Shown: positions 1 through 6,847, counted from the first letter of the stretch. The stretch: DNA of 31,904 bases from an uncultured Eubacteriales bacterium (GCA_905198865.1 CAJKEB010000019.1:1-31904); one strand, 5' to 3'. Program-made: numbers and translations. Notes: a model not told the origin generated them from the sequence alone.

Positions 1-70
1 CACGATAGAGCGCTCGGGGCGGAGGCGGCGAGCGCAACTGGGTGGGCGAACTGCTCGTCAAACTATAATT
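1..70. other. GC-rich left edge, unassigned
   Basis: The first 60 or so bases are far richer in G and C than the AT-rich sequence that follows, with an abrupt change near base 65. A plus-strand frame (3-68) closes with TAA after a Gly-rich stretch, and another open frame runs on to about base 120, but both are too short to identify. It may be the tail of a neighbouring gene cut by the window edge. I cannot assign a function. Confidence 0.3.
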
Positions 71-100
71 TATCAATGCAGTCCATCTTCGATTTTTATC

Positions 101-298
101 TTAATTTTCATCTTCGCACAGTAGTTCTGTTGACATCATAGAATCCCACGGAAACAGCTTGTATGAATATCAGTTGCTTATACTCAAGCAGAATGACACG
201 TTTTCTGTTTCATCGGACTGTTAGATCACGGTCATTTTCTCACAAGTGATAAGAGTTCTGTTTTCATCGTACACCGCACATATATGTTTTAGCACATT
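101..298 (-). pseudogene. Decayed C-terminal module of a surface protein
   Basis: Reading the minus strand in one frame gives a recognisable but broken module: A-V-Y-D-E-N near base 275, S-D-E-T-E-N-V-S-F near 210, then Y-S-Y-K-L-F-P-W-D-S near 150, a closing L-L-C-E-D-E-N and a TAA at 101-103. Two further in-frame stops interrupt it (TAA at 221-223, TGA at 170-172). The pattern of a Y-D-x-N strand, an acidic middle and a K-x-F-x-W-D strand matches the C-terminal modules of the LRR protein (15668-18286) and the SGNH esterase (21159-24611). I infer the eroded 3' end of a former exported protein; the rest of that gene is not visible upstream. The similarity is by eye only. Confidence 0.5.
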
Positions 299-379
299 AC
301 GTAATAAAACTATTATAGAAAATAATTCGGTCGGAGGAAACGAAAATACTTAAATAGGGTATGCTCATTCTATAAAAAG

Positions 380-757
380 TTATAAGTCTTTTACTTTATT
401 TTCAATTTCTTTTATTATTTCAATAAAGAAATTGTCTGCATGTCCTGTTGGATCGGGCAAGCCCCAATTATCATCAAAAGCCTTTCCGATATAAGGACAT
501 CCTACATCACACCCCATAGATATAGCAATATCCGGTGTAGGAATTTTATCTATCGTTTTTGAATACTGCTTCTTTTCCATATCAATACCGTATAGGTATT
601 TCATCAGCCGGACAGCGTCTTGATTGATACAAGGCTTAGTTTCTGTTCCTGCTGAATAGAAATCGTATTTATCGCTCATAAAATATTTGCCGAGGGCTTC
701 CGCTATCTGACTGAGGCAGGAGTTATGAACGCATATAAAAGCTATTTTCTTTTTCAT
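380..757 (-). CDS. arsC: ArsC-like low-molecular-weight phosphatase-fold protein, P-loop Arg missing
   Basis: Arsenate reductases of this type use a phosphatase P-loop (C-X5-R) to bind arsenate and reduce it to arsenite with thioredoxin-type electrons. This 125-residue protein has normal family length and keeps the S-A-G-T-E-T-K-P segment, the G-C-D-V-G-C-P pair (Cys83, Cys87) and the D-P-T-G acid loop near residue 102. Its P-loop reads C9-V-H-N-S-C14-L15, so the arginine expected at the seventh position is leucine (codon CTC where CGC would give Arg). It is the last gene of the ars cassette, 9 bp after the thioredoxin-like gene, with an AAGG ribosome site. Fold assignment is firm; arsenate reductase activity is doubtful unless the Leu is a sequence error. 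It could be a phosphatase-fold sensor or a dead enzyme. Confidence 0.8.
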   Translation of the reverse strand: MKKKIAFICVHNSCLSQIAEALGKYFMSDKYDFYSAGTETKPCINQDAVRLMKYLYGIDMEKKQYSKTIDKIPTPDIAISMGCDVGCPYIGKAFDDNWGLPDPTGHADNFFIEIIKEIENKVKDL

Positions 758-766
758 ATCAGCGCC

Positions 767-1144
767 TTAAAATCCTAACTTATGAAACAGCTTTTCAACC
801 TCTGATGCTTTAAGCACTTTACCCATTGAAACAACTTTTTCATTTACAACGATAGCCGGCATACTCATAACACCGTACTTTATAACCTTTTGCATATCGG
901 TTATATATTCGACCTGGGTGTCAAGTCCCATATTTTTTACTGCTTTCTTTGCGTTCTCATACTGTGTATGACAGGAAGAACAGCCGGCACCCAAAACCTT
1001 TATACAGCAGATACCGTCTTTTGCTTCTCCGCAGCAGTCATTTGTAATATCCGATGCTTCTGATGCAGAACAGCCGCAATTACAAGAACAAGCATGGACT
1101 TTCTTTTCTTCTTTCTTTTTCTCACCAAAACCAAATAATGACAT
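767..1144 (-). CDS. Thioredoxin-like small redox protein with Cys-rich N-terminus
   Basis: The C-terminal 78 residues look like the small redox-active disulfide (glutaredoxin-like) family: a C55-S-S-C58 redox pair after a G-A-G turn, a helix, then a cis-proline strand (M-S-M-P-A-I-V-V-N). Such proteins often sit beside COG0701 permeases and ArsR regulators and may pass electrons to the ArsC-type partner encoded 9 bp downstream. Unusually, about 48 residues precede the fold and carry eight cysteines (19, 21, 23, 25, 37, 38, 46, 47) after a Lys/Glu-rich stretch, which suggests thiol binding of a metal or metalloid. I start at the ATG at 1142-1144 because GGAGG lies 8 bp upstream; an in-frame start five codons earlier lacks such a site. 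125 residues, no signal peptide. Confidence 0.8.
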   Translation of the reverse strand: MSLFGFGEKKKEEKKVHACSCNCGCSASEASDITNDCCGEAKDGICCIKVLGAGCSSCHTQYENAKKAVKNMGLDTQVEYITDMQKVIKYGVMSMPAIVVNEKVVSMGKVLKASEVEKLFHKLGF

Positions 1145-1163
1145 AATAAATACCTCCAAAAAT

Positions 1164-2177
1164 TTATAAAATTATATATTGAATTGCATTAAAGAAATAT
1201 CCCACAAGGATAATTCCAAGTGTACAAATTCCTGCGAATATTCCAAGCAGCTTTGGTTTTACAGCTTTACGGAGCATAATCATAGATGGCAGCGACAATG
1301 TTGTTACACCCATCATAAATGAAAGTACAACTCCGAGCTGTGCTCCTTTTGCAAGCAGTGCTTCAGCAATCGGAATTGTGCCGAATATATCAGCATACAT
1401 AGGAACACCTGCGATAGTGGCAATTACAACACCTAAAGGATTTCCGCTGCCAAGTATTTTAACGATTGTATCTTCAGGTATCCAATTATGAATAACCGCA
1501 CCAATACCCACACCAATTAAAACATACGGAAAAACTTTCTTTGCTGTGCCTAAAGCCTGTTCCCACGCATATTTAATACGGTCTTTAAAATGTAATTCCT
1601 CCTGCGGAATATCAAGTGCTTTACCGTTTCTGATATAATCCTCAACGCAGGCTTCAAGGTGTAATTTTTCAATCAGTGTACCGCCTGCAACAGCGATTAC
1701 AAGACCAACAATAACATAAACAACAGCCACTTTCCAGCCGAAAATACTCATTAAAAGCACAAGTGAGCCTAAATCAACCATAGGTGAGGATATGAGGAAA
1801 GAGAATGTTACGCCGAGCGGCAAGCCTGCGCTTGTAAATCCGATGAATAACGGAATTGACGAGCAAGAGCAAAACGGTGTTACTGTTCCAAGCAGTGCCG
1901 CAACCGCATTTGCGCCTATACCATGAAACCTGCCAAGTATTCGTTTGCTTCTCTCAGGCGGAAAATAGCTTTGAATGTAAGAGATAATTAAAATCAATAC
2001 ACCAAGCAAAACCATAATTTTAATGGTGTCGTACAAGAAAAACCAAATACTGCCGCCAATTCTTCCGCTTGTATCAAGTCCGAATACAGACAGCAAAATT
2101 CCAATAACCTCATTTAGCCACTTCATACCCAAGATTTGATTTTGAAAAAAATCCCAATATGTTTTTAACAATTCCAT
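1164..2177 (-). CDS. ArsP/COG0701-type permease
   Basis: A 337-residue integral membrane protein with about eight to ten hydrophobic segments. The family signature is clear: T-P-F-C103-S-C105-S-S-I-P-L followed by a glycine-rich membrane helix and an I-S-S-P-M-V-D segment, with a second related half (G-V-P-M-Y-A-D) in the C-terminal part. Members export organoarsenicals, arsenite or other soft metals; the substrate cannot be read from the sequence. The gene lies 80 bp after arsR and 19 bp before the thioredoxin-like gene, in a single leftward cassette. GGGAGG sits just upstream of the ATG. No ArsB or Acr3 pump is present, so this permease is the only transporter of the cassette. Confidence 0.85.
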   Translation of the reverse strand: MELLKTYWDFFQNQILGMKWLNEVIGILLSVFGLDTSGRIGGSIWFFLYDTIKIMVLLGVLILIISYIQSYFPPERSKRILGRFHGIGANAVAALLGTVTPFCSCSSIPLFIGFTSAGLPLGVTFSFLISSPMVDLGSLVLLMSIFGWKVAVVYVIVGLVIAVAGGTLIEKLHLEACVEDYIRNGKALDIPQEELHFKDRIKYAWEQALGTAKKVFPYVLIGVGIGAVIHNWIPEDTIVKILGSGNPLGVVIATIAGVPMYADIFGTIPIAEALLAKGAQLGVVLSFMMGVTTLSLPSMIMLRKAVKPKLLGIFAGICTLGIILVGYFFNAIQYIIL

Positions 2178-2231
2178 AAAAGCCTCCCATAAACAAATCG
2201 AAATGTGTCAATGTATACTGTTTAGGATAAA

Positions 2232-2250
2232 GTCATTGTGTGACAATGAC
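2232..2250. repeat. Perfect 8-bp inverted repeat between arsR and the permease gene
   Basis: GTCATTGT, a 3-bp spacer (GTG) and ACAATGAC form an exact inverted repeat in the 80-bp gap between the arsR stop and the permease start. There is no T-run after it, so it is not a standard terminator. It could be a second ArsR-type operator or an RNA hairpin that sets the ratio of regulator to permease message. Half-sites resemble the ATTGAC/GTC elements in the arsR promoter. Confidence 0.5.
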
Positions 2251-2257
2251 CTTACAC

Positions 2258-2566
2258 TTAATCGCAGGACTTATTTACACAAGAGCTGTCTATTTTTGTG
2301 ATTTCTTCAAGGAGCTTTATTATGTCGCTTCGTCCCTCATTTGAAATTTTATAATGCGTCCATTTACCCTCTTTTCGGCTGTCAACAATACCGGCATCAC
2401 ATAGAATTTTCATATGATGCGAAAGCGTAGGCTGTGTAACATTTAGTTCTTCAAGCAGCTTGCAGCCACATTTTTCACCAGTCTGCAATACTTCAAGTAT
2501 TCGTATTCTGTTTTCATCACAAAATGCTTTGAAAACTTCAGCTGTTTCACTATACTTGTTTTTCAC
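2258..2566 (-). CDS. arsR: ArsR/SmtB-family metal-responsive repressor
   Basis: A 102-residue winged-helix repressor. The recognition helix region T-Q-P-T-L-S-H-H-M-K-I-L is typical of the family, and C33-G-C35 at the start of the preceding helix is the place where arsenite-sensing ArsR proteins carry their C-x-C metal site; a C-terminal pair (C96, C101) could add a third ligand. It would dissociate from DNA on binding As(III) or a similar thiophilic ion and so release the downstream permease, redox protein and ArsC-like genes. The start is GTG at 2564-2566, with GAGGTG just upstream. Its promoter overlaps an imperfect palindrome at 2612-2633, which fits autoregulation. Family assignment is firm; the exact inducer is inferred. 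Confidence 0.9.
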   Translation of the reverse strand: MKNKYSETAEVFKAFCDENRIRILEVLQTGEKCGCKLLEELNVTQPTLSHHMKILCDAGIVDSRKEGKWTHYKISNEGRSDIIKLLEEITKIDSSCVNKSCD

Positions 2567-2599
2567 CTTATCACCTCATTCACATTCAAGGTTATCTAT

Positions 2600-2633
2600 A
2601 TTATACACAACACATAGACAATCGTCAATATGT
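2600..2633 (-). promoter_or_regulatory. arsR promoter with overlapping imperfect palindrome
   Basis: On the minus strand TTGACG (2623-2628) and TATAAT (2600-2605) are separated by 17 bp. The imperfect palindrome at 2612-2633, with outer arms ACATA/TATGT, covers the -35 box and half of the spacer, where a bound ArsR would block RNA polymerase. Promoter spacing is near ideal; the operator role is inferred. Confidence 0.7.
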
Positions 2634-2696
2634 TTTCTGAATAAAATAAACAATTCAATAAATTAATGTATGACGCACTGAAATAAATAGAACAAA

Positions 2697-2720
2697 AGCG
2701 GCAGAAAATTTTCCGCCGCT
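2697..2720 (-). terminator. Intrinsic terminator after gdhA
   Basis: Minus-strand hairpin with arms AGCGGCGGAAAA and TTTTCTGCCGCT, one mismatch, and a TTTTG run after it. It lies about 30 bp past the gdhA stop. It also separates gdhA from the ars cassette transcribed from about 2593. Confidence 0.75.
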
Positions 2721-2751
2721 TATTTAAAAACTATTCAAATTTTATCTTGAA

Positions 2752-4098
2752 TTAAACAATACCGTGAGCCATCATTGAATCAGCAACCTTCTTGAAGCCT
2801 GCAATGTTTGCGCCCATTACATAGTTGCCTTCGTGGCCATATGTCTTTGCAGCGCTGTCGCACTTCTCGAAGATACCCTCCATGATGTCCTTGAGCTTTG
2901 CGTCAACTTCTTCGAATGTCCATGAATATCTCATGCTGTTCTGGCTCATTTCGAGTGCTGATGTAGCAACGCCGCCGGCATTTGCAGCCTTTGCAGGTCC
3001 GAACAGAACGCCGTTTGACTGGAATACAGCAACAGCTTCCGGTGTTGAAGGCATGTTTGCGCCCTCGCCTACTGCGAAGCAGCCGTTTGCAACGAGTGCC
3101 TTTGCTGACTCTTCATCGATTTCATTCTGAGTTGCGCACGGAAGAGCGATGTCGCACGGGATAGTCCAGATACCCTTGCAGCCTTCGTGATACTCAGCCT
3201 CAGGATGAGTTGCAACATATTCCTTAATTCTCTTTCTCTCAACTTCCTTAAGCTGCTTTACGCAGTCAAGGTCGATACCGTTCTTGTCGTATACATAGCC
3301 ATTTGAGTCTGAAAGTGCAACAACCTTGCCGCCGAGCTGTGTTGCCTTCTGTGTAGCGTAGATAGCAACATTACCGGAACCTGAAATAACAACAGTCTTG
3401 CCCTCAAATGACTTACCGTTAGCCTTGAGCATAGCATCTGTGAAGTAGCAGAGACCATAGCCTGTAGCTTCTGTACGAGCGAGTGAACCGCCGTATGTGA
3501 GGCCCTTACCTGTGAGAACGCCTGTGAACTCGTTTCTGAGTCTCTTGTACTGACCGAACAGGTAACCGATTTCACGTCCGCCTACACCGATATCACCGGC
3601 CGGAACGTCTGTGTCAGCACCGATGTGCTTTGAAAGCTCTGTCATAAAACTCTGACAGAATCTCATAACCTCAGCGTCGCTCTTGCCCTTAGGATCGAAG
3701 TCGCTTCCGCCCTTACCGCCGCCGATCGGGAGACCTGTAAGAGAGTTCTTGAATATCTGCTCAAAGCCCAGGAACTTAATGATGCCCTGATATACTGACG
3801 GGTGGAATCTGAGACCGCCCTTATAGGGACCGATTGCGCTGTTGAACTGAACTCTGAAGCCTCTGTTTACCTGAGTCTTGCCGTTGTCGTCAACCCACGG
3901 AACTCTGAAATAGATAACTCTTTCAGGCTCAACAAGTCTTTCGATAAGACCTGCTTCTTCATACTCCGGATGAGCTTCAACAACCGGTTCAAGTGACTCC
4001 AATACTTCCTCAACAGCCTGAAGGAATTCGGGCTCGTTTGCGTTTCTCTTCTCAACCTGTTCAAAAACGCTCTTTAAGTAACTGTTTGTGATTGCCAT
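2752..4098 (-). CDS. gdhA: Glutamate dehydrogenase (hexameric, GdhA type)
   Basis: Interconverts 2-oxoglutarate plus ammonium and glutamate with a nicotinamide cofactor. At 448 residues it has the usual length of the bacterial hexameric enzyme. The N-terminal catalytic domain shows G-P-Y-K-G-G-L-R-F-H-P, the G-G-G-K-G-G motif with the catalytic lysine, and P-A-G-D-I-G-V-G-G-R-E; the C-terminal Rossmann domain has G-S-G-N-V-A. NADP specificity is usual for this clade but not proven here. The gene follows nfnB by about 100 bp on the same strand, so NADPH made by NfnAB could feed it. An AAGGAG site precedes the ATG, and a terminator follows the stop. Its codon use is noticeably biased, as in a highly expressed gene. 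Confidence 0.95.
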   Translation of the reverse strand: MAITNSYLKSVFEQVEKRNANEPEFLQAVEEVLESLEPVVEAHPEYEEAGLIERLVEPERVIYFRVPWVDDNGKTQVNRGFRVQFNSAIGPYKGGLRFHPSVYQGIIKFLGFEQIFKNSLTGLPIGGGKGGSDFDPKGKSDAEVMRFCQSFMTELSKHIGADTDVPAGDIGVGGREIGYLFGQYKRLRNEFTGVLTGKGLTYGGSLARTEATGYGLCYFTDAMLKANGKSFEGKTVVISGSGNVAIYATQKATQLGGKVVALSDSNGYVYDKNGIDLDCVKQLKEVERKRIKEYVATHPEAEYHEGCKGIWTIPCDIALPCATQNEIDEESAKALVANGCFAVGEGANMPSTPEAVAVFQSNGVLFGPAKAANAGGVATSALEMSQNSMRYSWTFEEVDAKLKDIMEGIFEKCDSAAKTYGHEGNYVMGANIAGFKKVADSMMAHGIV

Positions 4099-4202
4099 TT
4101 TTTTGTTTCTCCTTTACATTATAAAGTTATATTTAATTAATTTTTTACTTTATCATGGCTCCCGCTCCGGGTGAGCTGGATGCGATAGCAGCCTGAGGGA
4201 GG

Positions 4203-5600
4203 CTATTCATTTTTGCTCAGATATTCGTCTATCGATGCTGCGGCTGTTTTTCCTGCACCCATGGCGAGGATAACGGTTGCCGCACCGGTAACAACATCAC
4301 CGCCGGCATATACGCCTTTCTTGCTTGTTGCGCCGGTTTCCTCCTTGGCAACTATACAACCCCACTTGTTTGTCTCAAGGTCAGGAGTTGTGTTCTTAAT
4401 AAGCGGATTCGGTGTCTGACCGATTGCAATAACAACAACGTCGGCGTCGATATCAAACTCACTGCCCTCAACCGGCTGAGGTCTGCGTCTGCCTGAGGCA
4501 TCGGGTTCGCCAAGCTCCATTTTGATACAGGTAACGCTGTCAACCCAGCCCTCGTCATTGCCGTTTATCTTAACAGGATTATTAAGGAGCTTAAACTCAA
4601 TACCCTCTTCCTTTGCATGGTGAACCTCCTCAACACGCGCGGGCATTTCCTCTTCGCTTCTTCTGTATACTATATATACATTTTCGGCGCCCAGTCTCTT
4701 AGCCGAACGAGCTGCGTCCATCGCAACATTACCGCCTCCGACAACAACCACGTTCTTGCCGACATAAATCGGTGTATCATATTCCGGGAACTTGTACGCC
4801 TTCATAAGATTAATTCTTGTCAGGAACTCGTTTGCGGAATAAACGCCGTTAAGTGACTCGCCCTCTATCTTCATAAAGCTCGGAAGGCCTGCGCCTGTTC
4901 CGATAAACACTGCGTCAAAGCCCTCGTCTGTGAGAAGCTCCTCGACCGAGAGAACCTTACCGATTACCATGTTGGTCATTATTTCAACGCCCATATCCTT
5001 GAGCTTCTGAACCTCTGCCGCAACAATATCCTTCGGGAGTCTGAACTCCGGAATACCGTATACCAAAACACCGCCGGGTGTATGGAAGGCTTCAAACACT
5101 GTCACCTTATAACCAAGCTTTGCCAAGTCGCCGGCACATGTCAGACCTGACGGACCTGCGCCGACAACGGCTACCTTCTTGCCGTTCGGCTTCGGAGCAG
5201 ACTGCTTTGTATTGCCGTTCTTCATGTACCAGTCGGCAACGAAGCGCTCAAGACGGCCTATACCTACCGGCTCACCCTTTACGCCGCGCACGCAGTATTT
5301 TTCACACTGGCTTTCCTGGGGACATACGCGTCCGCAGACAGCCGGAAGTGAGCTTGTCTCCTGGATTTTGAGATATGCTTCCTCAAACTTGCCCTCAGCA
5401 ACGAGTGCAATAAATTCGGGAATTTTAACCATAACCGGGCAGCCCTGCATACAAGGCTTGTGCTTACAATTAAGACAACGAGTTGCCTCCTCTATTGCCA
5501 TTTCTTCAGTATATCCTGTCGAAACCTCTTTAAAGTTCTTATTTCTTACGTTTGGATCCTGTTCAGGCATCTTAACCTTTTCAAGTGACATATTAGGCAT
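4203..5600 (-). CDS. nfnB: NfnB/SudA-type NADPH-binding flavoprotein subunit
   Basis: Large subunit of NADH-dependent reduced ferredoxin:NADP+ oxidoreductase, an electron-bifurcating enzyme. The 465-residue protein has an N-terminal Fe-S region (C-L-N-C-K-H-K-P-C then C-P near residues 42-55, and a second group C-G-R-V-C-P with two more Cys near 89-105), an FAD-binding G-A-G-P-S-G motif near residue 148, and an NADP-binding G-G-G-N-V-A-M-D motif near residue 290. Proteins like this are often named glutamate synthase small subunit (GltD), but no GltB large subunit is here. The start codon overlaps the stop of nfnA by 8 bp, which marks a two-subunit operon and favours NfnB. It is followed by gdhA. 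Confidence 0.88.
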   Translation of the reverse strand: MPNMSLEKVKMPEQDPNVRNKNFKEVSTGYTEEMAIEEATRCLNCKHKPCMQGCPVMVKIPEFIALVAEGKFEEAYLKIQETSSLPAVCGRVCPQESQCEKYCVRGVKGEPVGIGRLERFVADWYMKNGNTKQSAPKPNGKKVAVVGAGPSGLTCAGDLAKLGYKVTVFEAFHTPGGVLVYGIPEFRLPKDIVAAEVQKLKDMGVEIMTNMVIGKVLSVEELLTDEGFDAVFIGTGAGLPSFMKIEGESLNGVYSANEFLTRINLMKAYKFPEYDTPIYVGKNVVVVGGGNVAMDAARSAKRLGAENVYIVYRRSEEEMPARVEEVHHAKEEGIEFKLLNNPVKINGNDEGWVDSVTCIKMELGEPDASGRRRPQPVEGSEFDIDADVVVIAIGQTPNPLIKNTTPDLETNKWGCIVAKEETGATSKKGVYAGGDVVTGAATVILAMGAGKTAAASIDEYLSKNE

Positions 5601-6441
5601 TCTTCATTCCCTCCAATCTGCAATTATCATGGCGCTGTCTCGACTCTGTCTCCTGCTTTTTGAACATCTTAGAGCGTGCAATCGCGCTGTCAAAATCCAC
5701 AAGATGACCGTCAAAGTCAGGTCCGTCAACACATGCGAACTTAGTCTCGCCGCCAACTGTGACACGGCAGCCGCCGCACATACCCGTGCCGTCAATCATG
5801 ATTGGGTTCATGCTTACTATTGTCTTTATATCATATTTGCGGGTCAAATCGCAAACCGCCTTCATCATAACAAGCGGACCGATTGCAACAACCAGATCGT
5901 AGTTTTCGCCGTTATTGATAAGCTCCTCAAGCTTTGCGGTAACAAAGCCCTGATTTCCGTTTGAACCGTCATCTGTCATTGTGTAAAGATTTGTACAAGC
6001 CGCCTTGCACAAGTCTTCAATGATTATCAAATCCTTGTTTCTGAATCCGTTTATCATATCAACCGTAACGCCCATTGAATGGAGCTTCTTTGCCTGAGGA
6101 TATGCGATAGCGGTACCGAGACCGCCGCCGATAACCGCGACCTTCTTAACTCCTTCAAAATTTGACGCAACACCTAAAGGACCAACAAAGTCCTGCAAAC
6201 AATCGCCGGCACTCAGCTCGTTCAAGCTCTCGGTAGACTTTCCGACTACCTGGAAAATAACGGTGACAGTCCCCTTTTCTCTGTCATAGTCAGCGATTGT
6301 AAACGGAATACGCTCTCCCTTCTCGTCAACTCTTAAAATGATGAACTGACCCGGCTCAGCCTTTTTGGCTATGTACGGGGCTTCCACCTCAATGAGTGAC
6401 ACTGTAGGGTTCAGAGCTTCTTTTCTTACTATTTTATACAA
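5593..6441 (-). CDS. nfnA: NfnA/SudB-type FAD/NAD-binding iron-sulfur subunit
   Basis: Small subunit of NfnAB, from the ferredoxin-NADP reductase/PyrK superfamily. It shows the FAD segment R-I-P-F-T-I-A-D-Y near residue 45, a nucleotide-binding G-G-G-L-G-T-A motif near residue 106, and C-terminal cysteines for a [2Fe-2S] cluster (M-C-G-G-C-R-V-T-V-G-G and a later F-A-C-V-D-G-P). NfnA takes electrons from NADH and reduced ferredoxin while NfnB delivers them to NADP+. Length (282 residues) is normal. The start is TTG at 6439-6441, with GGAGG 8 bp upstream; a promoter lies about 55 bp before it. Similar proteins are annotated as sulfide dehydrogenase or PyrK, but the fused gene order with nfnB argues for NfnA. 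Confidence 0.88.
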   Translation of the reverse strand: MYKIVRKEALNPTVSLIEVEAPYIAKKAEPGQFIILRVDEKGERIPFTIADYDREKGTVTVIFQVVGKSTESLNELSAGDCLQDFVGPLGVASNFEGVKKVAVIGGGLGTAIAYPQAKKLHSMGVTVDMINGFRNKDLIIIEDLCKAACTNLYTMTDDGSNGNQGFVTAKLEELINNGENYDLVVAIGPLVMMKAVCDLTRKYDIKTIVSMNPIMIDGTGMCGGCRVTVGGETKFACVDGPDFDGHLVDFDSAIARSKMFKKQETESRQRHDNCRLEGMKNA

Positions 6442-6493
6442 TTACCACACCTCCATAAATTGTGCGCCTATACATATAGACTTTAACTTAAGC

Positions 6494-6523
6494 ATTATAC
6501 CACAACTGTATATTCAACATCAA
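6494..6523 (-). promoter_or_regulatory. Promoter of nfnA-nfnB
   Basis: TTGATG (6518-6523) and TATAAT (6494-6499) on the minus strand with an 18-bp spacer, giving a leader of about 45 nt before the nfnA TTG start. It lies downstream of the terminator at 6599-6632, so nfnAB can be transcribed independently of the small unit upstream. Confidence 0.65.
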
Positions 6524-6598
6524 TCATCAAATTGCATAGAATTTAATATTATAAGTTAAAGCCGTTAACTAATACTGTCAAATGCCGCATCAAAACAC

Positions 6599-6632
6599 AA
6601 AAAAAGAGTGCAGCTAATAAAGCCACACCCCA
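6599..6632 (-). terminator. Intrinsic terminator of the small unit
   Basis: Minus-strand stem GTGTGGC / GCTGCAC (five Watson-Crick pairs, two wobbles), a 7-nt loop TTTATTA, then TC and seven T residues. It closes the unit that starts near 6812. Confidence 0.75.
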
Positions 6633-6784
6633 TTGTGCGTCATTGAACAAATACCCTTGTTTAACATTACCGCCGCTGCGGTAACAAACATTCCGAAACA
6701 ATTACAATCATCACATATGAATGAACTGTTATATACGGAATACTCCTTTACAAAACAATCGGTGCGAGTACCGCAGCCGAACAT
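6614..6784 (-). CDS. Possible 56-residue Cys-rich peptide within the small unit
   Basis: An ATG at 6782-6784 follows AGGGG by 7 bp and opens a 56-codon frame that ends at a TAG inside the terminator hairpin. The predicted peptide begins M-F-G-C-G-T, has six cysteines, three of them in C-D-D-C-N-C in the middle, a short hydrophobic run (F-V-T-A-A-A-V-M-L) and the end H-N-G-V-W-L-Y. No known peptide family is recognised; it does not resemble the SCIFF ribosomal peptide. A frame of this length can arise by chance, and the strong RNA pairings favour a noncoding role. It is offered as the main alternative to the RNA call. Confidence 0.25.
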   Translation of the reverse strand: MFGCGTRTDCFVKEYSVYNSSFICDDCNCFGMFVTAAAVMLNKGICSMTHNGVWLY

Positions 6785-6818
6785 GTGCCAACCCCTTTGT
6801 CAGCACAACCTAAATTAG

Positions 6819-6847
6819 ATTATATATTAACAGGTTTTATTTGTCAA
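6819..6847 (-). promoter_or_regulatory. Consensus promoter of the small unit
   Basis: TTGACA (6842-6847), 17-bp spacer, TATAAT (6819-6824) on the minus strand: a perfect match to the major sigma factor consensus. Transcription should begin near 6812. Confidence 0.8.

Larger units (their letters stand above)
6599..6812 (-). ncRNA. Solitary structured transcript of about 210 nt, family unknown
   Basis: A strong promoter (6819-6847) and an intrinsic terminator (6599-6632) delimit a short unit between the DUF378 gene and nfnA. Several pairings are exact: an 8-bp hairpin near the 5' end (GTGCTGAC with GTTGGCAC, two wobbles), GCTGCGGTA with a distant TACCGCAGC, ATTCCG with CGGAAT nested inside, and GTTGTGC with GCACAAT as a possible closing stem. 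The TACCGC segment can instead form a local 7-bp hairpin, TTACCGC-AGCG-GCGGTAA (6667-6684), so two exclusive folds exist. Size and rod-like pairing recall 6S RNA, and exclusive folds recall riboregulators, but I recognise no family consensus. A 56-codon reading frame spans most of it and is listed separately. Confidence 0.5.

Noticed and set aside
4190..4204. Small hairpin AGCCT-GAGGG-AGGCT at the nfnB stop
   Set aside because: Only 5 bp, overlaps the stop codon and has no T-run, so it is not supported as a terminator.
4203..5600. Glutamate synthase small subunit (GltD) name
   Set aside because: There is no large subunit, and the 8-bp overlap with an NfnA-type gene fits NfnB.
5179..5964. Long plus-strand open frame opposite nfnB/nfnA
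   Set aside because: It is antisense to two well-supported genes and has no family features of its own; treated as a shadow, as is the 432-codon plus-strand frame opposite thiH.
6565..6583. TTGACA with TATAAT upstream of nfnA (6551-6578)
   Set aside because: The spacer is 22 bp, too long; the TTGATG-N18-TATAAT pair at 6494-6523 is better.
6614..6784. SCIFF-type Cys-rich peptide
   Set aside because: The cysteine spacing and termini do not match, and no radical SAM maturase lies nearby.
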